From: an uncultured Pseudohongiella sp.
Lineage (GTDB): Bacteria > Pseudomonadota > Gammaproteobacteria > Pseudomonadales > Pseudohongiellaceae
Length of the DNA stretch: 64,000 nt
NCBI GenBank assembly: GCA_951812965.1
Contig: OX638341.1
Coordinates: forward strand, 124,001 to 188,000
Direction: 5' to 3'
A program made the position numbers and the translations under genes. The notes below the pieces were generated by a model. The model was not told the origin of the DNA. It saw only the letters and a list, made by a program, of their open reading frames with translations, and made no database searches. Numbering within the stretch: position 1 is the first letter of the stretch; each line of letters begins with the position of its first letter. Below are positions 11,988 to 20,489 of the stretch, piece by piece.

Positions 11988-13015
11988 TCTTGCAGACCTT
12001 GCGAAAACTCCTTCAGCGCCGCCAGGCCGGCAATATCCTGCGCCACCAGATCCAGATGCTCGCGGGGAATTTCCGGCAGGGCCTCGCCCAGGGATTGCAG
12101 GTGAATTTCCTGCTGGGCGCGACGCTCTTCCAGAAACTCGCCCGCCCCCGCGGGCAGACGCTTGTTCACCACCAGGCAGTCGATGGCCAGTCCCGCCTTG
12201 CGTAGTTGGTCACGCAATTCAATGGTTTCCAGAACCGGCAATCGCTCCGCCACCAGCACAATTACGAACGAGGTCAGTTCCGGGTCCGCCAGCGCGTCGC
12301 GCAAATGCACGAACTTGAGCCGGCGGCGGTTGAGGACGCTTCGAATCCTGCTTTCCTTCTCGGCGGCCGGATTCTTTTCGCCGACGATGTCCTCCGCCAA
12401 TGCCGAGTCCGAGCCGAGGCCGCGCACGAACTCGGCAAAGCGGTCGGCGCGCTCGCGGCGCTGAATCAGGCCTTCGGTCCATGCCGTCATCATCTCGGGC
12501 AGCGCCATGAGCCGGGCGGTATGCCCGGAAGGCGCAGTGTCGAAAATCACGTGTTCGTAATCCTTCCTGCCCTGCTCGACAATCTCCGCCATCTTTTCCA
12601 GGATCGCGGCTTCCTGCATGCCCGGAGCGTCTTTCGACAGCGCGATATGCTTGTCGATCTCCCCATGCATCTGCACCGGCATCAGGCTATGCAGGGCGCC
12701 TGATACTTCGCTCATGTGCTCATGCACAGTCGCTTCCGGATCGAGTTCGAGCCCGTCCAGATCCGGCGCGAGCCGCACCGGTCGCGGACCGATCTCACGA
12801 TTGAACAGATGACCGAGGTTATGGGCGGGGTCGGTGGACACGAGCAGCACCCGCCGGTCTTCGTTGGCGAGGGCAAGCGCCGTCGCCGCGGATACGGTGG
12901 TCTTGCCGACGCCGCCCTTGCCGCCGAAGAAAAGAATCTGCCTGGAACGCGCGAGATCTAGCAGCAATTCACATGATCCAATGGCGAGCGTTCCATGCCC
13001 ATGCGCTGATGCCAC
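11984..13015 (-). CDS. ArsA/Get3-family ATPase
   Basis: Up to 343 residues. Deviant Walker [11 protein letters not shown] (about residues 31-40), Switch [10 protein letters not shown] and Switch [11 protein letters not shown] are all present, placing it in the ArsA/Get3 branch of SIMIBI ATPases. It is single-domain, unlike the duplicated plasmid ArsA. No arsenic genes are nearby. The upstream gene codes for a cory-CC-star protein, a family known to pair with ArsA-like ATPases. The ATG at 13015 overlaps that gene by 58 bases; a TTG at 12967, at the edge of the upstream stop, is an equally plausible start. The function is unknown. Confidence 0.85.
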   Translation of the reverse strand: MASAHGHGTLAIGSCELLLDLARSRQILFFGGKGGVGKTTVSAATALALANEDRRVLLVSTDPAHNLGHLFNREIGPRPVRLAPDLDGLELDPEATVHEHMSEVSGALHSLMPVQMHGEIDKHIALSKDAPGMQEAAILEKMAEIVEQGRKDYEHVIFDTAPSGHTARLMALPEMMTAWTEGLIQRRERADRFAEFVRGLGSDSALAEDIVGEKNPAAEKESRIRSVLNRRRLKFVHLRDALADPELTSFVIVLVAERLPVLETIELRDQLRKAGLAIDCLVVNKRLPAGAGEFLEERRAQQEIHLQSLGEALPEIPREHLDLVAQDIAGLAALKEFSQGLQD

Positions 13016-13233
13016 TCATGGAAACGCTCGTAGACAACAGGCAACAATTCCATGGTGTAGAACGCGGCAGGATTCGGCACGCCCATGCTTTCGGCGAAAA
13101 CAATCAGCATGAACAGGTCTTCTTCGTCACGCCCCGCCCGCGCCATGGCCCGCCGGTGCGGCGTTACATAGTACTCGTACAGACCCTGCTCGATGCGTTT
13201 CAGCAGCCCTGGTTTGCTGCGATCCTGTTTCAT
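12958..13233 (-). CDS. cory-CC-star family small protein
   Basis: 91 residues from the ATG at 13233, ending in Cys-Cys right before the stop, the feature that gave the family its name. Central landmarks are YYVTPHRRAMARAGRDEEDL and [17 protein letters not shown] longer open frame reaches 13368, but its extra N-terminus reads into a repeat and lacks family character. The gene overlaps the ArsA-like ATPase gene downstream and is surely coexpressed. No catalytic function is known. The paired C-terminal cysteines may bind metal or be a cargo signal for the ATPase; that is a guess. Confidence 0.85.
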   Translation of the reverse strand: MKQDRSKPGLLKRIEQGLYEYYVTPHRRAMARAGRDEEDLFMLIVFAESMGVPNPAAFYTMELLPVVYERFHEWHQRMGMERSPLDHVNCC

Positions 13234-13315
13234 GAACCCGGCTTCCTGGGGAATGGAACCCTTTCTTTCATTATGCGCGAGGCGCCTTGTTTTTGGAACC
13301 GGGTGTGCGTGTTCG

Positions 13316-13394
13316 GTAGGGGCTACGCATGCCTCGCCCGCGGGTGGCCCCGATACCGTGCAACGCACACGGGCGAGGCATGCCTCGCCCCTAC
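13316..13394. repeat. REP-like palindrome pair (BIME-like unit)
   Basis: Two copies of a palindromic unit sit head to head between outer flanks GTAGGGGC and GCCCCTAC. The right copy is the perfect 20-bp palindrome GGGCGAGGCATGCCTCGCCC (13371-13390). The left copy (13320-13340) is degenerate. The same 20-mer recurs at 50760, 57143 and 58757, with a half copy at 49467. The 167-bp gap between rnfH and the cory-CC-star gene holds nothing else that I can see. Confidence 0.85.
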
Positions 13395-13400
13395 AAGAAC

Positions 13401-13718
13401 CTACACACCGGGCCTGGTGGCGCGTAGCCGGCGGGCTTCCATGGGAGTGATGCGCAAGGGTCGGTAGATTTCGATGCGATCGCGGGGCTTGAGTACGTAG
13501 TCACCCGGCGCCGGAGCTCGCTTGCCGTCGAGTTTGCGCGAAAAGATGCCCATGACCGCTGCATCGAGATCGATTTCGGGAAATTCTTCGACGATACCGG
13601 ATAACTCCGCCGCTTCCCGGGCGGTCGTGCCGCGCGGCACTTGCAGGGTGATGATGCGCTGGCTATCGGGCGTAGCCCAGGCGACTTCCACGTCGATTGC
13701 GCCCACGGACTTGCTCAT
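13401..13718 (-). CDS. rnfH: RnfH-family ubiquitin-like protein
   Basis: 105 residues of the RnfH (UPF0125) family. It contains the beta-grasp segments IDVEVAWATPDSQRIITLQV and KPRDRIEIYRPLRITPMEARR, with the invariant DRIEIYRPL. Start set at 13718, where ATGA overlaps the ratA stop by 4 bases. ratA-rnfH next to smpB is conserved in Gammaproteobacteria. The molecular role is not established. Confidence 0.92.
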   Translation of the reverse strand: MSKSVGAIDVEVAWATPDSQRIITLQVPRGTTAREAAELSGIVEEFPEIDLDAAVMGIFSRKLDGKRAPAPGDYVLKPRDRIEIYRPLRITPMEARRLRATRPGV

Positions 13719-14149
13719 TTTCCGTAGACTGCCGCCGCCCGCTTCACCATGGCGTCGACCATGACGCTCGCGGTATCCCGGAACAGCGTGCCAACCGCAA
13801 GATTTACCAGCACTGAGCGGAACTCGAATTCCATTTGCAAACTGACCTTGCACGAACCTTCGCCGAGGCTGTCGAATCGCCATTGCGCCTGGAAATGCGA
13901 GAAATCGCCTTCCACCAGCTCCATGTCTATCGCCTCCGGCGGCCGCAGGCGGTTGCGGGTGACGAATTGCTGCCGGATACCCGCCCGTCCCAGGCTCAAT
14001 TTGCCGACGAGCTCATCGTCGCTCCGGGAAAGCACGCTGGCGGACTTGCAATGCGGCAGAAACAGGGGATATTGCTCGATGTCGTTCACCAGCTCGAACA
14101 TCTGCCGGGCGGAATGCGGCAGCAAAGCGCTGCGGACCACGGACACCAT
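13715..14149 (-). CDS. ratA: RatA / Coq10-type START-domain protein
   Basis: 144 residues. SRPBCC/START-like fold with the N-terminal signature VVRSALLPHSARQMFELVND and YPLFLPHCKSASVL, and a hydrophobic C-terminal helix. E. coli RatA was described as a 50S-binding toxin; the fold is that of coenzyme-Q-binding Coq10, so a ubiquinone role is equally likely. The ATG shares a base with the stop of the upstream transporter gene (TGATG), and its stop overlaps rnfH. The transporter is not part of the usual ratA neighbourhood. Confidence 0.92.
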   Translation of the reverse strand: MVSVVRSALLPHSARQMFELVNDIEQYPLFLPHCKSASVLSRSDDELVGKLSLGRAGIRQQFVTRNRLRPPEAIDMELVEGDFSHFQAQWRFDSLGEGSCKVSLQMEFEFRSVLVNLAVGTLFRDTASVMVDAMVKRAAAVYGK

Positions 14150-15552
14150 CAGAGATAGATCTGGTTGACGGTGCTCAGAAATACCACCAGCAGCACGACA
14201 GGAATGACGGTGCCGAGCGAGAGATCGATGTAGCGGTGCAGCCGGGAGCCGCGATAATTCGGATCGCCGACCTCGAGTTCGTCGGCCAGCCCGCTCAATT
14301 TCCATCGCCAGGCGCAGAAGATGCACACGGTAAAGCCCACCAGCGGCAGAATGGTCTCGTAGAACACGTCCGACACCAGATCGAAGAAAGACTTCGATAC
14401 GCCGCCGTAACTCGTGAAATTGGTGAAGAAATCGGAGATTCCCAGAGACATCGTAGCGGGAATGGTAACGATCGCCATCAGCACGGCCTGGACCACGATC
14501 GCCTTGCGCCGTGAGATCCGGAACTCGTCGATCCAGCAACTGATGGGAATCTCGATGATGGAAACCAGCGAAGTCAGCGCGGCGAAGAACACCAGCGTAA
14601 AGAATACGATGGCGGCGATGCTCGCGCCGATATAGCCCACGGCGGCTTCCATGGAAAGAAATATCTTCGGCAGGAAGCTGAAGATCAGCCCGACGCTGCT
14701 CGTGGAAAGGTCGTCGGTATTGGTATTCGGGTCGAATGCGAAAATCGCCGGCAGAATCAGCAGGCCGGCGAAGAAAGCGATGCTCGTGTCCGCGATCGCC
14801 ACCATGCGCGTCGAGCCGGCGATGCTGTCCTCGCGGCTGAAATACGAGCCGTAGGTAATCAGGATTCCCATGCCGAGCGACAGCGAGAAAAATGCCTGGG
14901 CCAGCGCGCCGTTGACCACCGCCAGGTTCATGCGCGAGAAATCGGGCACAAGATAGTAGGCGATGCCGACGCTGGCGTTATCCAGCGTCAGTACGAAGAT
15001 CGTCAGCGCCACCAGCATCACCGCGAGTGTCGGCATCAGCACCCGCGCCAGCCGCTCGATGCCGCCCTTGACACCGCCGAGCAGAATGACGAACACCAGT
15101 ATGAGCAGGAAAATCAGGTAGCCGAATGTCGTGGGCCGCGCGGCAATTTCGCCGAAGCTGGCGTCGTCGGCCAGCATGTTCAGACCGCCGAACATGAGTT
15201 CCCTCAGATAGACCAGCAACCAGACGGTAATGACAGAGTAAAACACCGCAATCATGAACGGCGTCAGGATCGCCAGCATGCCCACCGCGTGCCAGAGCCT
15301 GCTGCCGCCGGACAGCTTGAGAAATGCGCCCACGGGGTTGCGATGGGTATTTCGGCCCATGGCGACCTCGGCCATCATCACCGGATAGCAGATCACCGCG
15401 ATGAAAAACAGGTAGACGAGCAGAAACGCGGCGCCGCCGTTCTTCGAGGCCATCACCGGAAACGCCACCAGGTTGCCGAGCCCGACCGCGGATCCGGCCG
15501 CGGCAAGGATGAATCCCATTCTGGAAGAGAACTTCCCTCGTTCGTGCGCCAT
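14149..15552 (-). CDS. Neurotransmitter:sodium symporter family (NSS/SNF) transporter
   Basis: 467 residues from the ATG at 15552 (the open frame runs to 15633, but [20 protein letters not shown] is where NSS proteins begin). TM1 holds the sodium/substrate motif [16 protein letters not shown]. About 11-12 hydrophobic segments follow. The family imports amino acids or related amines with sodium, as LeuT does. It lies between ratA and smpB and is coupled to ratA by a TGATG overlap. The substrate is unknown. Confidence 0.92.
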   Translation of the reverse strand: MAHERGKFSSRMGFILAAAGSAVGLGNLVAFPVMASKNGGAAFLLVYLFFIAVICYPVMMAEVAMGRNTHRNPVGAFLKLSGGSRLWHAVGMLAILTPFMIAVFYSVITVWLLVYLRELMFGGLNMLADDASFGEIAARPTTFGYLIFLLILVFVILLGGVKGGIERLARVLMPTLAVMLVALTIFVLTLDNASVGIAYYLVPDFSRMNLAVVNGALAQAFFSLSLGMGILITYGSYFSREDSIAGSTRMVAIADTSIAFFAGLLILPAIFAFDPNTNTDDLSTSSVGLIFSFLPKIFLSMEAAVGYIGASIAAIVFFTLVFFAALTSLVSIIEIPISCWIDEFRISRRKAIVVQAVLMAIVTIPATMSLGISDFFTNFTSYGGVSKSFFDLVSDVFYETILPLVGFTVCIFCAWRWKLSGLADELEVGDPNYRGSRLHRYIDLSLGTVIPVVLLVVFLSTVNQIYL

Positions 15553-15595
15553 TCGCCTGCCCCCTGTTATAGTTGCGCTTTCCTGGACGGCCGTC

Positions 15596-16066
15596 ATGAA
15601 AAAGAAAGCACCTGATACCACAATCGTGGTCAACAGAAAAGCAACGCACGACTATTATATCGAAGACAGCTTCGAGGCCGGCCTGTGCCTGCAAGGCTGG
15701 GAAGTAAAGAGCCTGCGTGCGAAGAAGGCGCAACTGGTCGACAGCTACGTGCTGATCAAGGATGGCGAGGCCTTTCTCCTGGGCTGTTACATCACACCCC
15801 TGCAAACCGCCAGCAGCCATGTCGTGGCCGATCCCGACCGCACGCGCAAGTTGCTGCTCAACAAGCAGGAATTGTCAAAACTGTTCGGCGCCACACAGCA
15901 AAAAGGCTATACCTGCGTTTGCACTCACCTCTACTGGCGCGACCACCTGGTCAAGTGCCGCATTGCCCTTGCCAAGGGCAAAAAGGATCACGACAAGCGC
16001 GCCAGCATCAAGGACCGAGAGTGGAATATCGACAAGCAGCGCATTGTGCGCCAGGCAAACCGCTGA
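15596..16066 (+). CDS. smpB: SsrA-binding protein SmpB
   Basis: 156 residues from the ATG at 15596. SmpB binds tmRNA and delivers it to stalled ribosomes. The oligonucleotide-binding core is complete: [33 protein letters not shown], and a basic C-terminal tail ([16 protein letters not shown]) that enters the ribosomal decoding site. The longer frame upstream overlaps the divergent transporter gene and lacks family similarity. Its partner tmRNA gene lies at 50920-51277 in this window. Confidence 0.97.
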   Translation: MKKKAPDTTIVVNRKATHDYYIEDSFEAGLCLQGWEVKSLRAKKAQLVDSYVLIKDGEAFLLGCYITPLQTASSHVVADPDRTRKLLLNKQELSKLFGATQQKGYTCVCTHLYWRDHLVKCRIALAKGKKDHDKRASIKDREWNIDKQRIVRQANR

Positions 16067-16069
16067 GCA

Positions 16070-16123
16070 ACCAATATTGGTCTTACCAATAAAGTGAAAT
16101 TAATGCTACCTTTTGGTTTGCAT
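16070..16123 (+). promoter_or_regulatory. Uronate operator/promoter module before TonB receptor 1
   Basis: Contains the perfect FadR-type dyad TTGGTCTTACCAA (16077-16089), overlapped on its left by the 12-bp palindrome ACCAATATTGGT (16070-16081). Ten bases further on, a 25-bp stretch (16099-16123) matches 21 of 25 bases of the corresponding stretch before TonB receptor 2 and includes TGGTTTGCAT. The receptor ATG is 64 bases downstream. Likely the binding site of the GntR regulator at 8056, by family consensus (TNGTNNNACNA). Confidence 0.7.
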
Positions 16124-16187
16124 CGGTGGTACACTCCCGCCTGTCGTACTGGGCCTTCGCAAAATCAATTTTCGGGAGAGAATTCAA

Positions 16188-19166
16188 ATGAGTGCCAAAC
16201 GTAATACCACCTCCAGTGGTGGAAATTCCAGGTTCAAGCGCAATCCGCTATGTGCCGCGTTGACTTTAGGCGTATCCGCGCTGGCCACAATGCCTGCGAG
16301 TTATGCCCAGGATGCGGAAGTTGAACAAATCATCGTCACCGGTATCCGCTCGTCTCTTGCCAGCGCTCTTGAGCAAAAGCGAGCCGCGGATAACCTGGTC
16401 GAAGTGATTCAGGCGGAAGACATCGGCAAGCTGCCTGACCAGAATCTTGCGGAGGTACTCGAAAACGTTACGGGTATCCAGATTACGCGAACGGCCGGTG
16501 TCGGTACCGGCGTTCAGATTCGCGGCACCAACGCCAACCGGACCGAAATCAACGGCGTGTCAACAGTTGACTCCGGCGCCGGACGCACCGGCATCGATTT
16601 CGAAGACGTTTCCGCGGCTATCATCTCCGCGGTCGAAGTGACCAAGGCGCCTGAAGCAAAAACCATCGAAGGCTCCGTGGGTGGCACGATCAACCTCAGA
16701 ACCATTCGCCCTCTCCAGATTAACGAACGTATCGCGGCTATTCGGGCGCAAGGGGAAAACAGCAGCCTTACCACCGACGGTACTTTCACACCCAGGATAT
16801 CAGGCACCTGGGGCGACAACTGGACTACCGACGCCGGCGATTTCGGCATTGTAGTCAGCGGAAGTTTTACCGAGCAGGACGTAACCGCCTTCCGCCCCCG
16901 CACCGACCGCGACAACAACGTGGCCGCGGGCGGCAGCGCCGCAAGCGCTCAATCCTTCAACTTTCTGCCCATCCAGTTTCTCAACCAGGATTACGACAAT
17001 TTCGAGTATGAAACCACGAACTTTGCCGGCACGATGGAGTGGGCGCCGAGCGAAGAACTGACCTTGTACTTCGATGCGGTCATTAACGATCAGGAGCGCC
17101 GGCAGGAGAGTTCGCGGGTGCAGGGGTCGGGCGTGAGCAGCCTCAGGAACGCCTCGATTCCCGATGCGTTCGAAACGATCAATTTCGGTTCGGTCGACGG
17201 TCGCAACGGCACTCAGAATCTCGGCTCTATCGAAGCGGCGCTTCGGGGTGTGATCGGCGTCGACTTGTCGGTTGACGACGACGATCCGAATCTGCGGTTC
17301 TCGTCGGACACGAATTCGCGCCTGACGGAAAGCCAGATATACAGATGGGGCGCCGACTGGCAAAGAGGCAGGTGGTCAGGACGAGCGGAAATATCGACCT
17401 CCAGGTCCGACTCCACCACTCCGAGTTTCAATACCACGCTCAACTTCATCAATCCGAACGTGCCCCTGGACCCAGGTGGCGCCAACGATAACAGCACACC
17501 TTTCCGCTACGATCTGACGGATGGCACGCTGTCATGGGGCGTCGCGTTCGGTGAACCGGGCGCGCCGACGGTTGCGCAATTGCTCGATCCCGCGAACGTT
17601 GTATTGCGCGATACCAACATCAGCCAGGACATAGCCGAAAGCGGCGAAGACGCTTTGGTGTTCGACTTCACTTACGACCTGGACTGGTCGGGTTTTACCA
17701 CGGTCGATTTTGGCTATCGCAACAGCACTGCGTCGAATTTCAACAACGACATCCGCACCAACCGCGGGTTAAGGAGAATGTCTGATTCTCCCAGAGGAAA
17801 CTTGTTCTCGGAACTTCTCGTGCCGGGCCCTGACAACTTCAATGCGGCCGATGACAGAGCGCTGTACATCGGCAATTTTCTACTCATCAACCCGGAACTC
17901 GTGGCTTCGGACCCGGACGGCGTGCTGGCCACGCTGAATGGCGCAATTAACGCCCACGGTGGTTCCAATTCGATTAACGAGCCCACGTCGAGCGTCGCCG
18001 CATTTTTCGATATCGAAGAAGTAACCGACGCGCTGTACGCGCAAGCGAATTTCGAGAGCGGCATTTTTCGCGGAAATTTCGGAGTGCGCTATCTGGAAAC
18101 CGAGGTCGACTCGACCGGCAATTCGGTAACCAACGGCGTGGCTACTCCGACGACTTCTAGCGGCAGCTACAACTTCCTGTTGCCGCGATTCAATCTGGTT
18201 GCAAACGCAAGCGAGGACGTATTGCTTCGCGCAGGTTGGGGCAAGGATATCAGACGCCCGAGTTTCAGCAGTCTGTCGACTTCCACTACATTCAGCACCA
18301 GCCCCAATCCTCCGGTTTCGATCGGCAACCCGGGTCTGGAGCCTGAAGAGGTAGTTTCGTTCGATCTCTCCGCCGAATGGTATTTCGCGCCTTCTAGCGT
18401 GGTGAGCATCGGCTATTTCCACAAGGAGCGCACCGGCCTGTTCGTTCGCACCCAGGACGATCCGTTCGAGGATCCGGTCACCGGATTCCGCGACGTTACC
18501 GCCCCCTGTGAGCAAGGCGGCATTTACAACCCCATCGCGGACGTCAATGTTTTCGGCGACGCCGGTGGCGTAGGGGTCTGCGTTCCGGCGGCGACGACAG
18601 TCAATGGCGCCGGGGAAACCACCCAGGAAGGATTTGAGCTTGCCTTGCAGTACGATCTTGCACAGTTCGAGGACGAACTGGGTTGGGCTTCCGGATTCGG
18701 TTTTATCGCTAACCTGACCGAGCAGGAATTCACCGGCGGCGATACCTTCCTCAATCCGACCAGCCGCGCCCGGGCAGCATTTGCCTTGATGTCAGCGGGC
18801 GCTACCGACGTTTCGCTACGGGGGCAACTGGTCGACCTTTCCGGGACCTCCTACAACATCACGACGTATTACGAGAAATTCGGCATCTCAGCCAGGATGC
18901 GTTATACGTGGCGTGAGGCGTACCGTTCGACCGATTTCGGCAGCACTTCCAGCTTCCCCTGGGGCTTTCCGGTCGTACAGGAGGATAGAGGGCAGCTCAA
19001 TGCCAGCGTAAGTTATGCCGTGAACGACAATCTGAGCGTCGGTGTCGAAGCCGTCAACCTCACTGAGTCGGATGTCAGGCAATCCTGTGTCAACGGAGGC
19101 GCACTCGTGTGCTTCCAGGGGCTGACGGACCGCCGCATAACCATCGGCGCCACTTACCGCTTGTAA
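16188..19166 (+). CDS. TonB-dependent receptor 1 (Xanthomonas/Caulobacter-type)
   Basis: 992-residue outer-membrane receptor. Signal peptide ends near ALATMPASYAQ. A TonB box-like segment (EQIIVTGIRSSL) precedes the plug, which has IQAEDIGKLPDQNLAEVLEN, GVQIRGT and IEGSVGGTINLRT. The rest is a 22-strand-type barrel ending in the expected aromatic/aliphatic strand (ITIGATYRL). The ATG at 16188 is preceded by GGGAGAG. It is followed by a strong terminator and then uxuA. The EDIGKLPDQN plug motif marks the receptor class used for oligosaccharides in Proteobacteria. Substrate inferred as alginate or another uronate oligomer. Confidence 0.93.
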   Translation: MSAKRNTTSSGGNSRFKRNPLCAALTLGVSALATMPASYAQDAEVEQIIVTGIRSSLASALEQKRAADNLVEVIQAEDIGKLPDQNLAEVLENVTGIQITRTAGVGTGVQIRGTNANRTEINGVSTVDSGAGRTGIDFEDVSAAIISAVEVTKAPEAKTIEGSVGGTINLRTIRPLQINERIAAIRAQGENSSLTTDGTFTPRISGTWGDNWTTDAGDFGIVVSGSFTEQDVTAFRPRTDRDNNVAAGGSAASAQSFNFLPIQFLNQDYDNFEYETTNFAGTMEWAPSEELTLYFDAVINDQERRQESSRVQGSGVSSLRNASIPDAFETINFGSVDGRNGTQNLGSIEAALRGVIGVDLSVDDDDPNLRFSSDTNSRLTESQIYRWGADWQRGRWSGRAEISTSRSDSTTPSFNTTLNFINPNVPLDPGGANDNSTPFRYDLTDGTLSWGVAFGEPGAPTVAQLLDPANVVLRDTNISQDIAESGEDALVFDFTYDLDWSGFTTVDFGYRNSTASNFNNDIRTNRGLRRMSDSPRGNLFSELLVPGPDNFNAADDRALYIGNFLLINPELVASDPDGVLATLNGAINAHGGSNSINEPTSSVAAFFDIEEVTDALYAQANFESGIFRGNFGVRYLETEVDSTGNSVTNGVATPTTSSGSYNFLLPRFNLVANASEDVLLRAGWGKDIRRPSFSSLSTSTTFSTSPNPPVSIGNPGLEPEEVVSFDLSAEWYFAPSSVVSIGYFHKERTGLFVRTQDDPFEDPVTGFRDVTAPCEQGGIYNPIADVNVFGDAGGVGVCVPAATTVNGAGETTQEGFELALQYDLAQFEDELGWASGFGFIANLTEQEFTGGDTFLNPTSRARAAFALMSAGATDVSLRGQLVDLSGTSYNITTYYEKFGISARMRYTWREAYRSTDFGSTSSFPWGFPVVQEDRGQLNASVSYAVNDNLSVGVEAVNLTESDVRQSCVNGGALVCFQGLTDRRITIGATYRL

Positions 19167-19192
19167 AGCGAAGAGAATCGCCGCTAAGAATG

Positions 19193-19226
19193 GGGCGCCA
19201 ATGTTTAACATTGGCGCCCTTTTTTT
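19193..19226 (+). terminator. Rho-independent terminator after TonB receptor 1
   Basis: GGGCGCCAATG (19193-19203) pairs with CATTGGCGCCC (19209-19219) around a short T/A loop, followed directly by a run of seven T. It should end the receptor transcript, so uxuA downstream must be read by leak-through or from its own promoter in the remaining 46 bases. Confidence 0.93.
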
Positions 19227-19272
19227 AATCGACAATACAGAACCGGCGAGTTATTGAATCAACGAGACGAAC

Positions 19273-20487
19273 ATGCGTGAGTCATGGAGATGGTTTGGGC
19301 CGGGCGATCCCGTCACCGTGGATCATATAAGGCAAACCGGCGCGACCGACATCGTCAGTGCACTGCACTCCATTCCCACCGGCGAAGTCTGGTCCGTCGA
19401 CGCAATACGCGAACATCAGGCGCTGATAGAACACACTGAACCCGGCCTTGCGTCACTGAAGTGGAGCGTGGTGGAAAGCATTCCCATACATGAGGACATC
19501 AAGCTGGCGCGGCCGGGCCATCAGGAATACACGAACCGCTGGATCGCATCGATGGAAAATCTGGCGCGCTGCGGAATCAGAACCATCTGCTATAACTTCA
19601 TGTCGGTCATCGACTGGACCCGCACAGACCTTGACTTCAAGCTTCCCAGCGGCGCCTACGCATTACGCTTCGACCAGAAAAAATTTGCCGCTTTCGATCT
19701 TTTCGTTCTTCAGCGAAACGATGCCGGCGCCGAGTACACCAAGGCGGAAATCGCCGAGGCAAGGCAAATCCACGAAGCCATGTCCGCAGCAGAGCGGGAA
19801 GAGCTGACCAGAAACATCATCGCCGGTCTTCCGGGCAAAATGACGGAAAGCTATGGTCTGGACGATTTTCGCGGCATGTTATCCAGATACAGGGATGTGG
19901 ACCACGATACACTGCGCGCGAATCTGTTTGCTTTCCTGTCCCCGGTTCTGCCCAGAGCGGAATCTCTGGGAGTCAAGCTGGCCATCCATCCCGACGATCC
20001 TCCACGCGATTTGCTGGGGCTGCCGCGAGTTATCTGCACCGCGGAAGATTTGGATCTCCTGTTCAATGAACTGCCAAGTCCGTCCAACGGCATGACGCTC
20101 TGCGTGGGCACCTACGGCAGCCGCCCAGACAACGATTTGCCTGCCATGGCCAGGAAGTTCGGCTCACGCATACATTTTTCCCACCTGCGCGGCGTCAGCC
20201 TGGACTCCGGAGAGCAGCGGTCTTTCCATGAGGCCGGACACCTGGATAGCGATGTGGACATGGTTCAGGTGATCAGGGAATTGTTGAACGAGGAGGAGCG
20301 GCGCGCACGGGCGGAATCCGCTGGCGACGACATCTATATCCGCCCCGACCATGGCCATCGCATGATGGACGACATCGACAAGACCGTGAATCCCGGCTAT
20401 TCAAGTATCGGCCGCCTGAAGGGCCTCGCTGAAATTCGGGGCGTAATCCGGACGCTTTCCGCCCGGGAAATGGAGACGCAATCTTAA
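19273..20487 (+). CDS. uxuA: Mannonate dehydratase UxuA
   Basis: 404 residues. UxuA-family TIM-barrel metalloenzyme that converts D-mannonate to 2-keto-3-deoxygluconate. Family landmarks: MRESWRWFGPGDPV at the N-terminus, FMSVIDWTRTDLD, the metal/catalytic segments LAIHPDDPP, LCVGTYGSRPDND, FSHLRGV, and RPDHGHRMMDD near the C-terminus. Normal length. Two bases separate it from the Nramp-like gene, so they are cotranscribed. The window also codes for an unrelated ManD-type enzyme for the same reaction (25941). Confidence 0.95.
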   Translation: MRESWRWFGPGDPVTVDHIRQTGATDIVSALHSIPTGEVWSVDAIREHQALIEHTEPGLASLKWSVVESIPIHEDIKLARPGHQEYTNRWIASMENLARCGIRTICYNFMSVIDWTRTDLDFKLPSGAYALRFDQKKFAAFDLFVLQRNDAGAEYTKAEIAEARQIHEAMSAAEREELTRNIIAGLPGKMTESYGLDDFRGMLSRYRDVDHDTLRANLFAFLSPVLPRAESLGVKLAIHPDDPPRDLLGLPRVICTAEDLDLLFNELPSPSNGMTLCVGTYGSRPDNDLPAMARKFGSRIHFSHLRGVSLDSGEQRSFHEAGHLDSDVDMVQVIRELLNEEERRARAESAGDDIYIRPDHGHRMMDDIDKTVNPGYSSIGRLKGLAEIRGVIRTLSAREMETQS

Positions 20488-20489
20488 GC

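Noticed and set aside
12973-13467. 164-codon plus-strand frame over the cory-CC-star gene
   Set aside because: Runs antisense to a recognised family and through the palindromic repeat; no ribosome site or domain.
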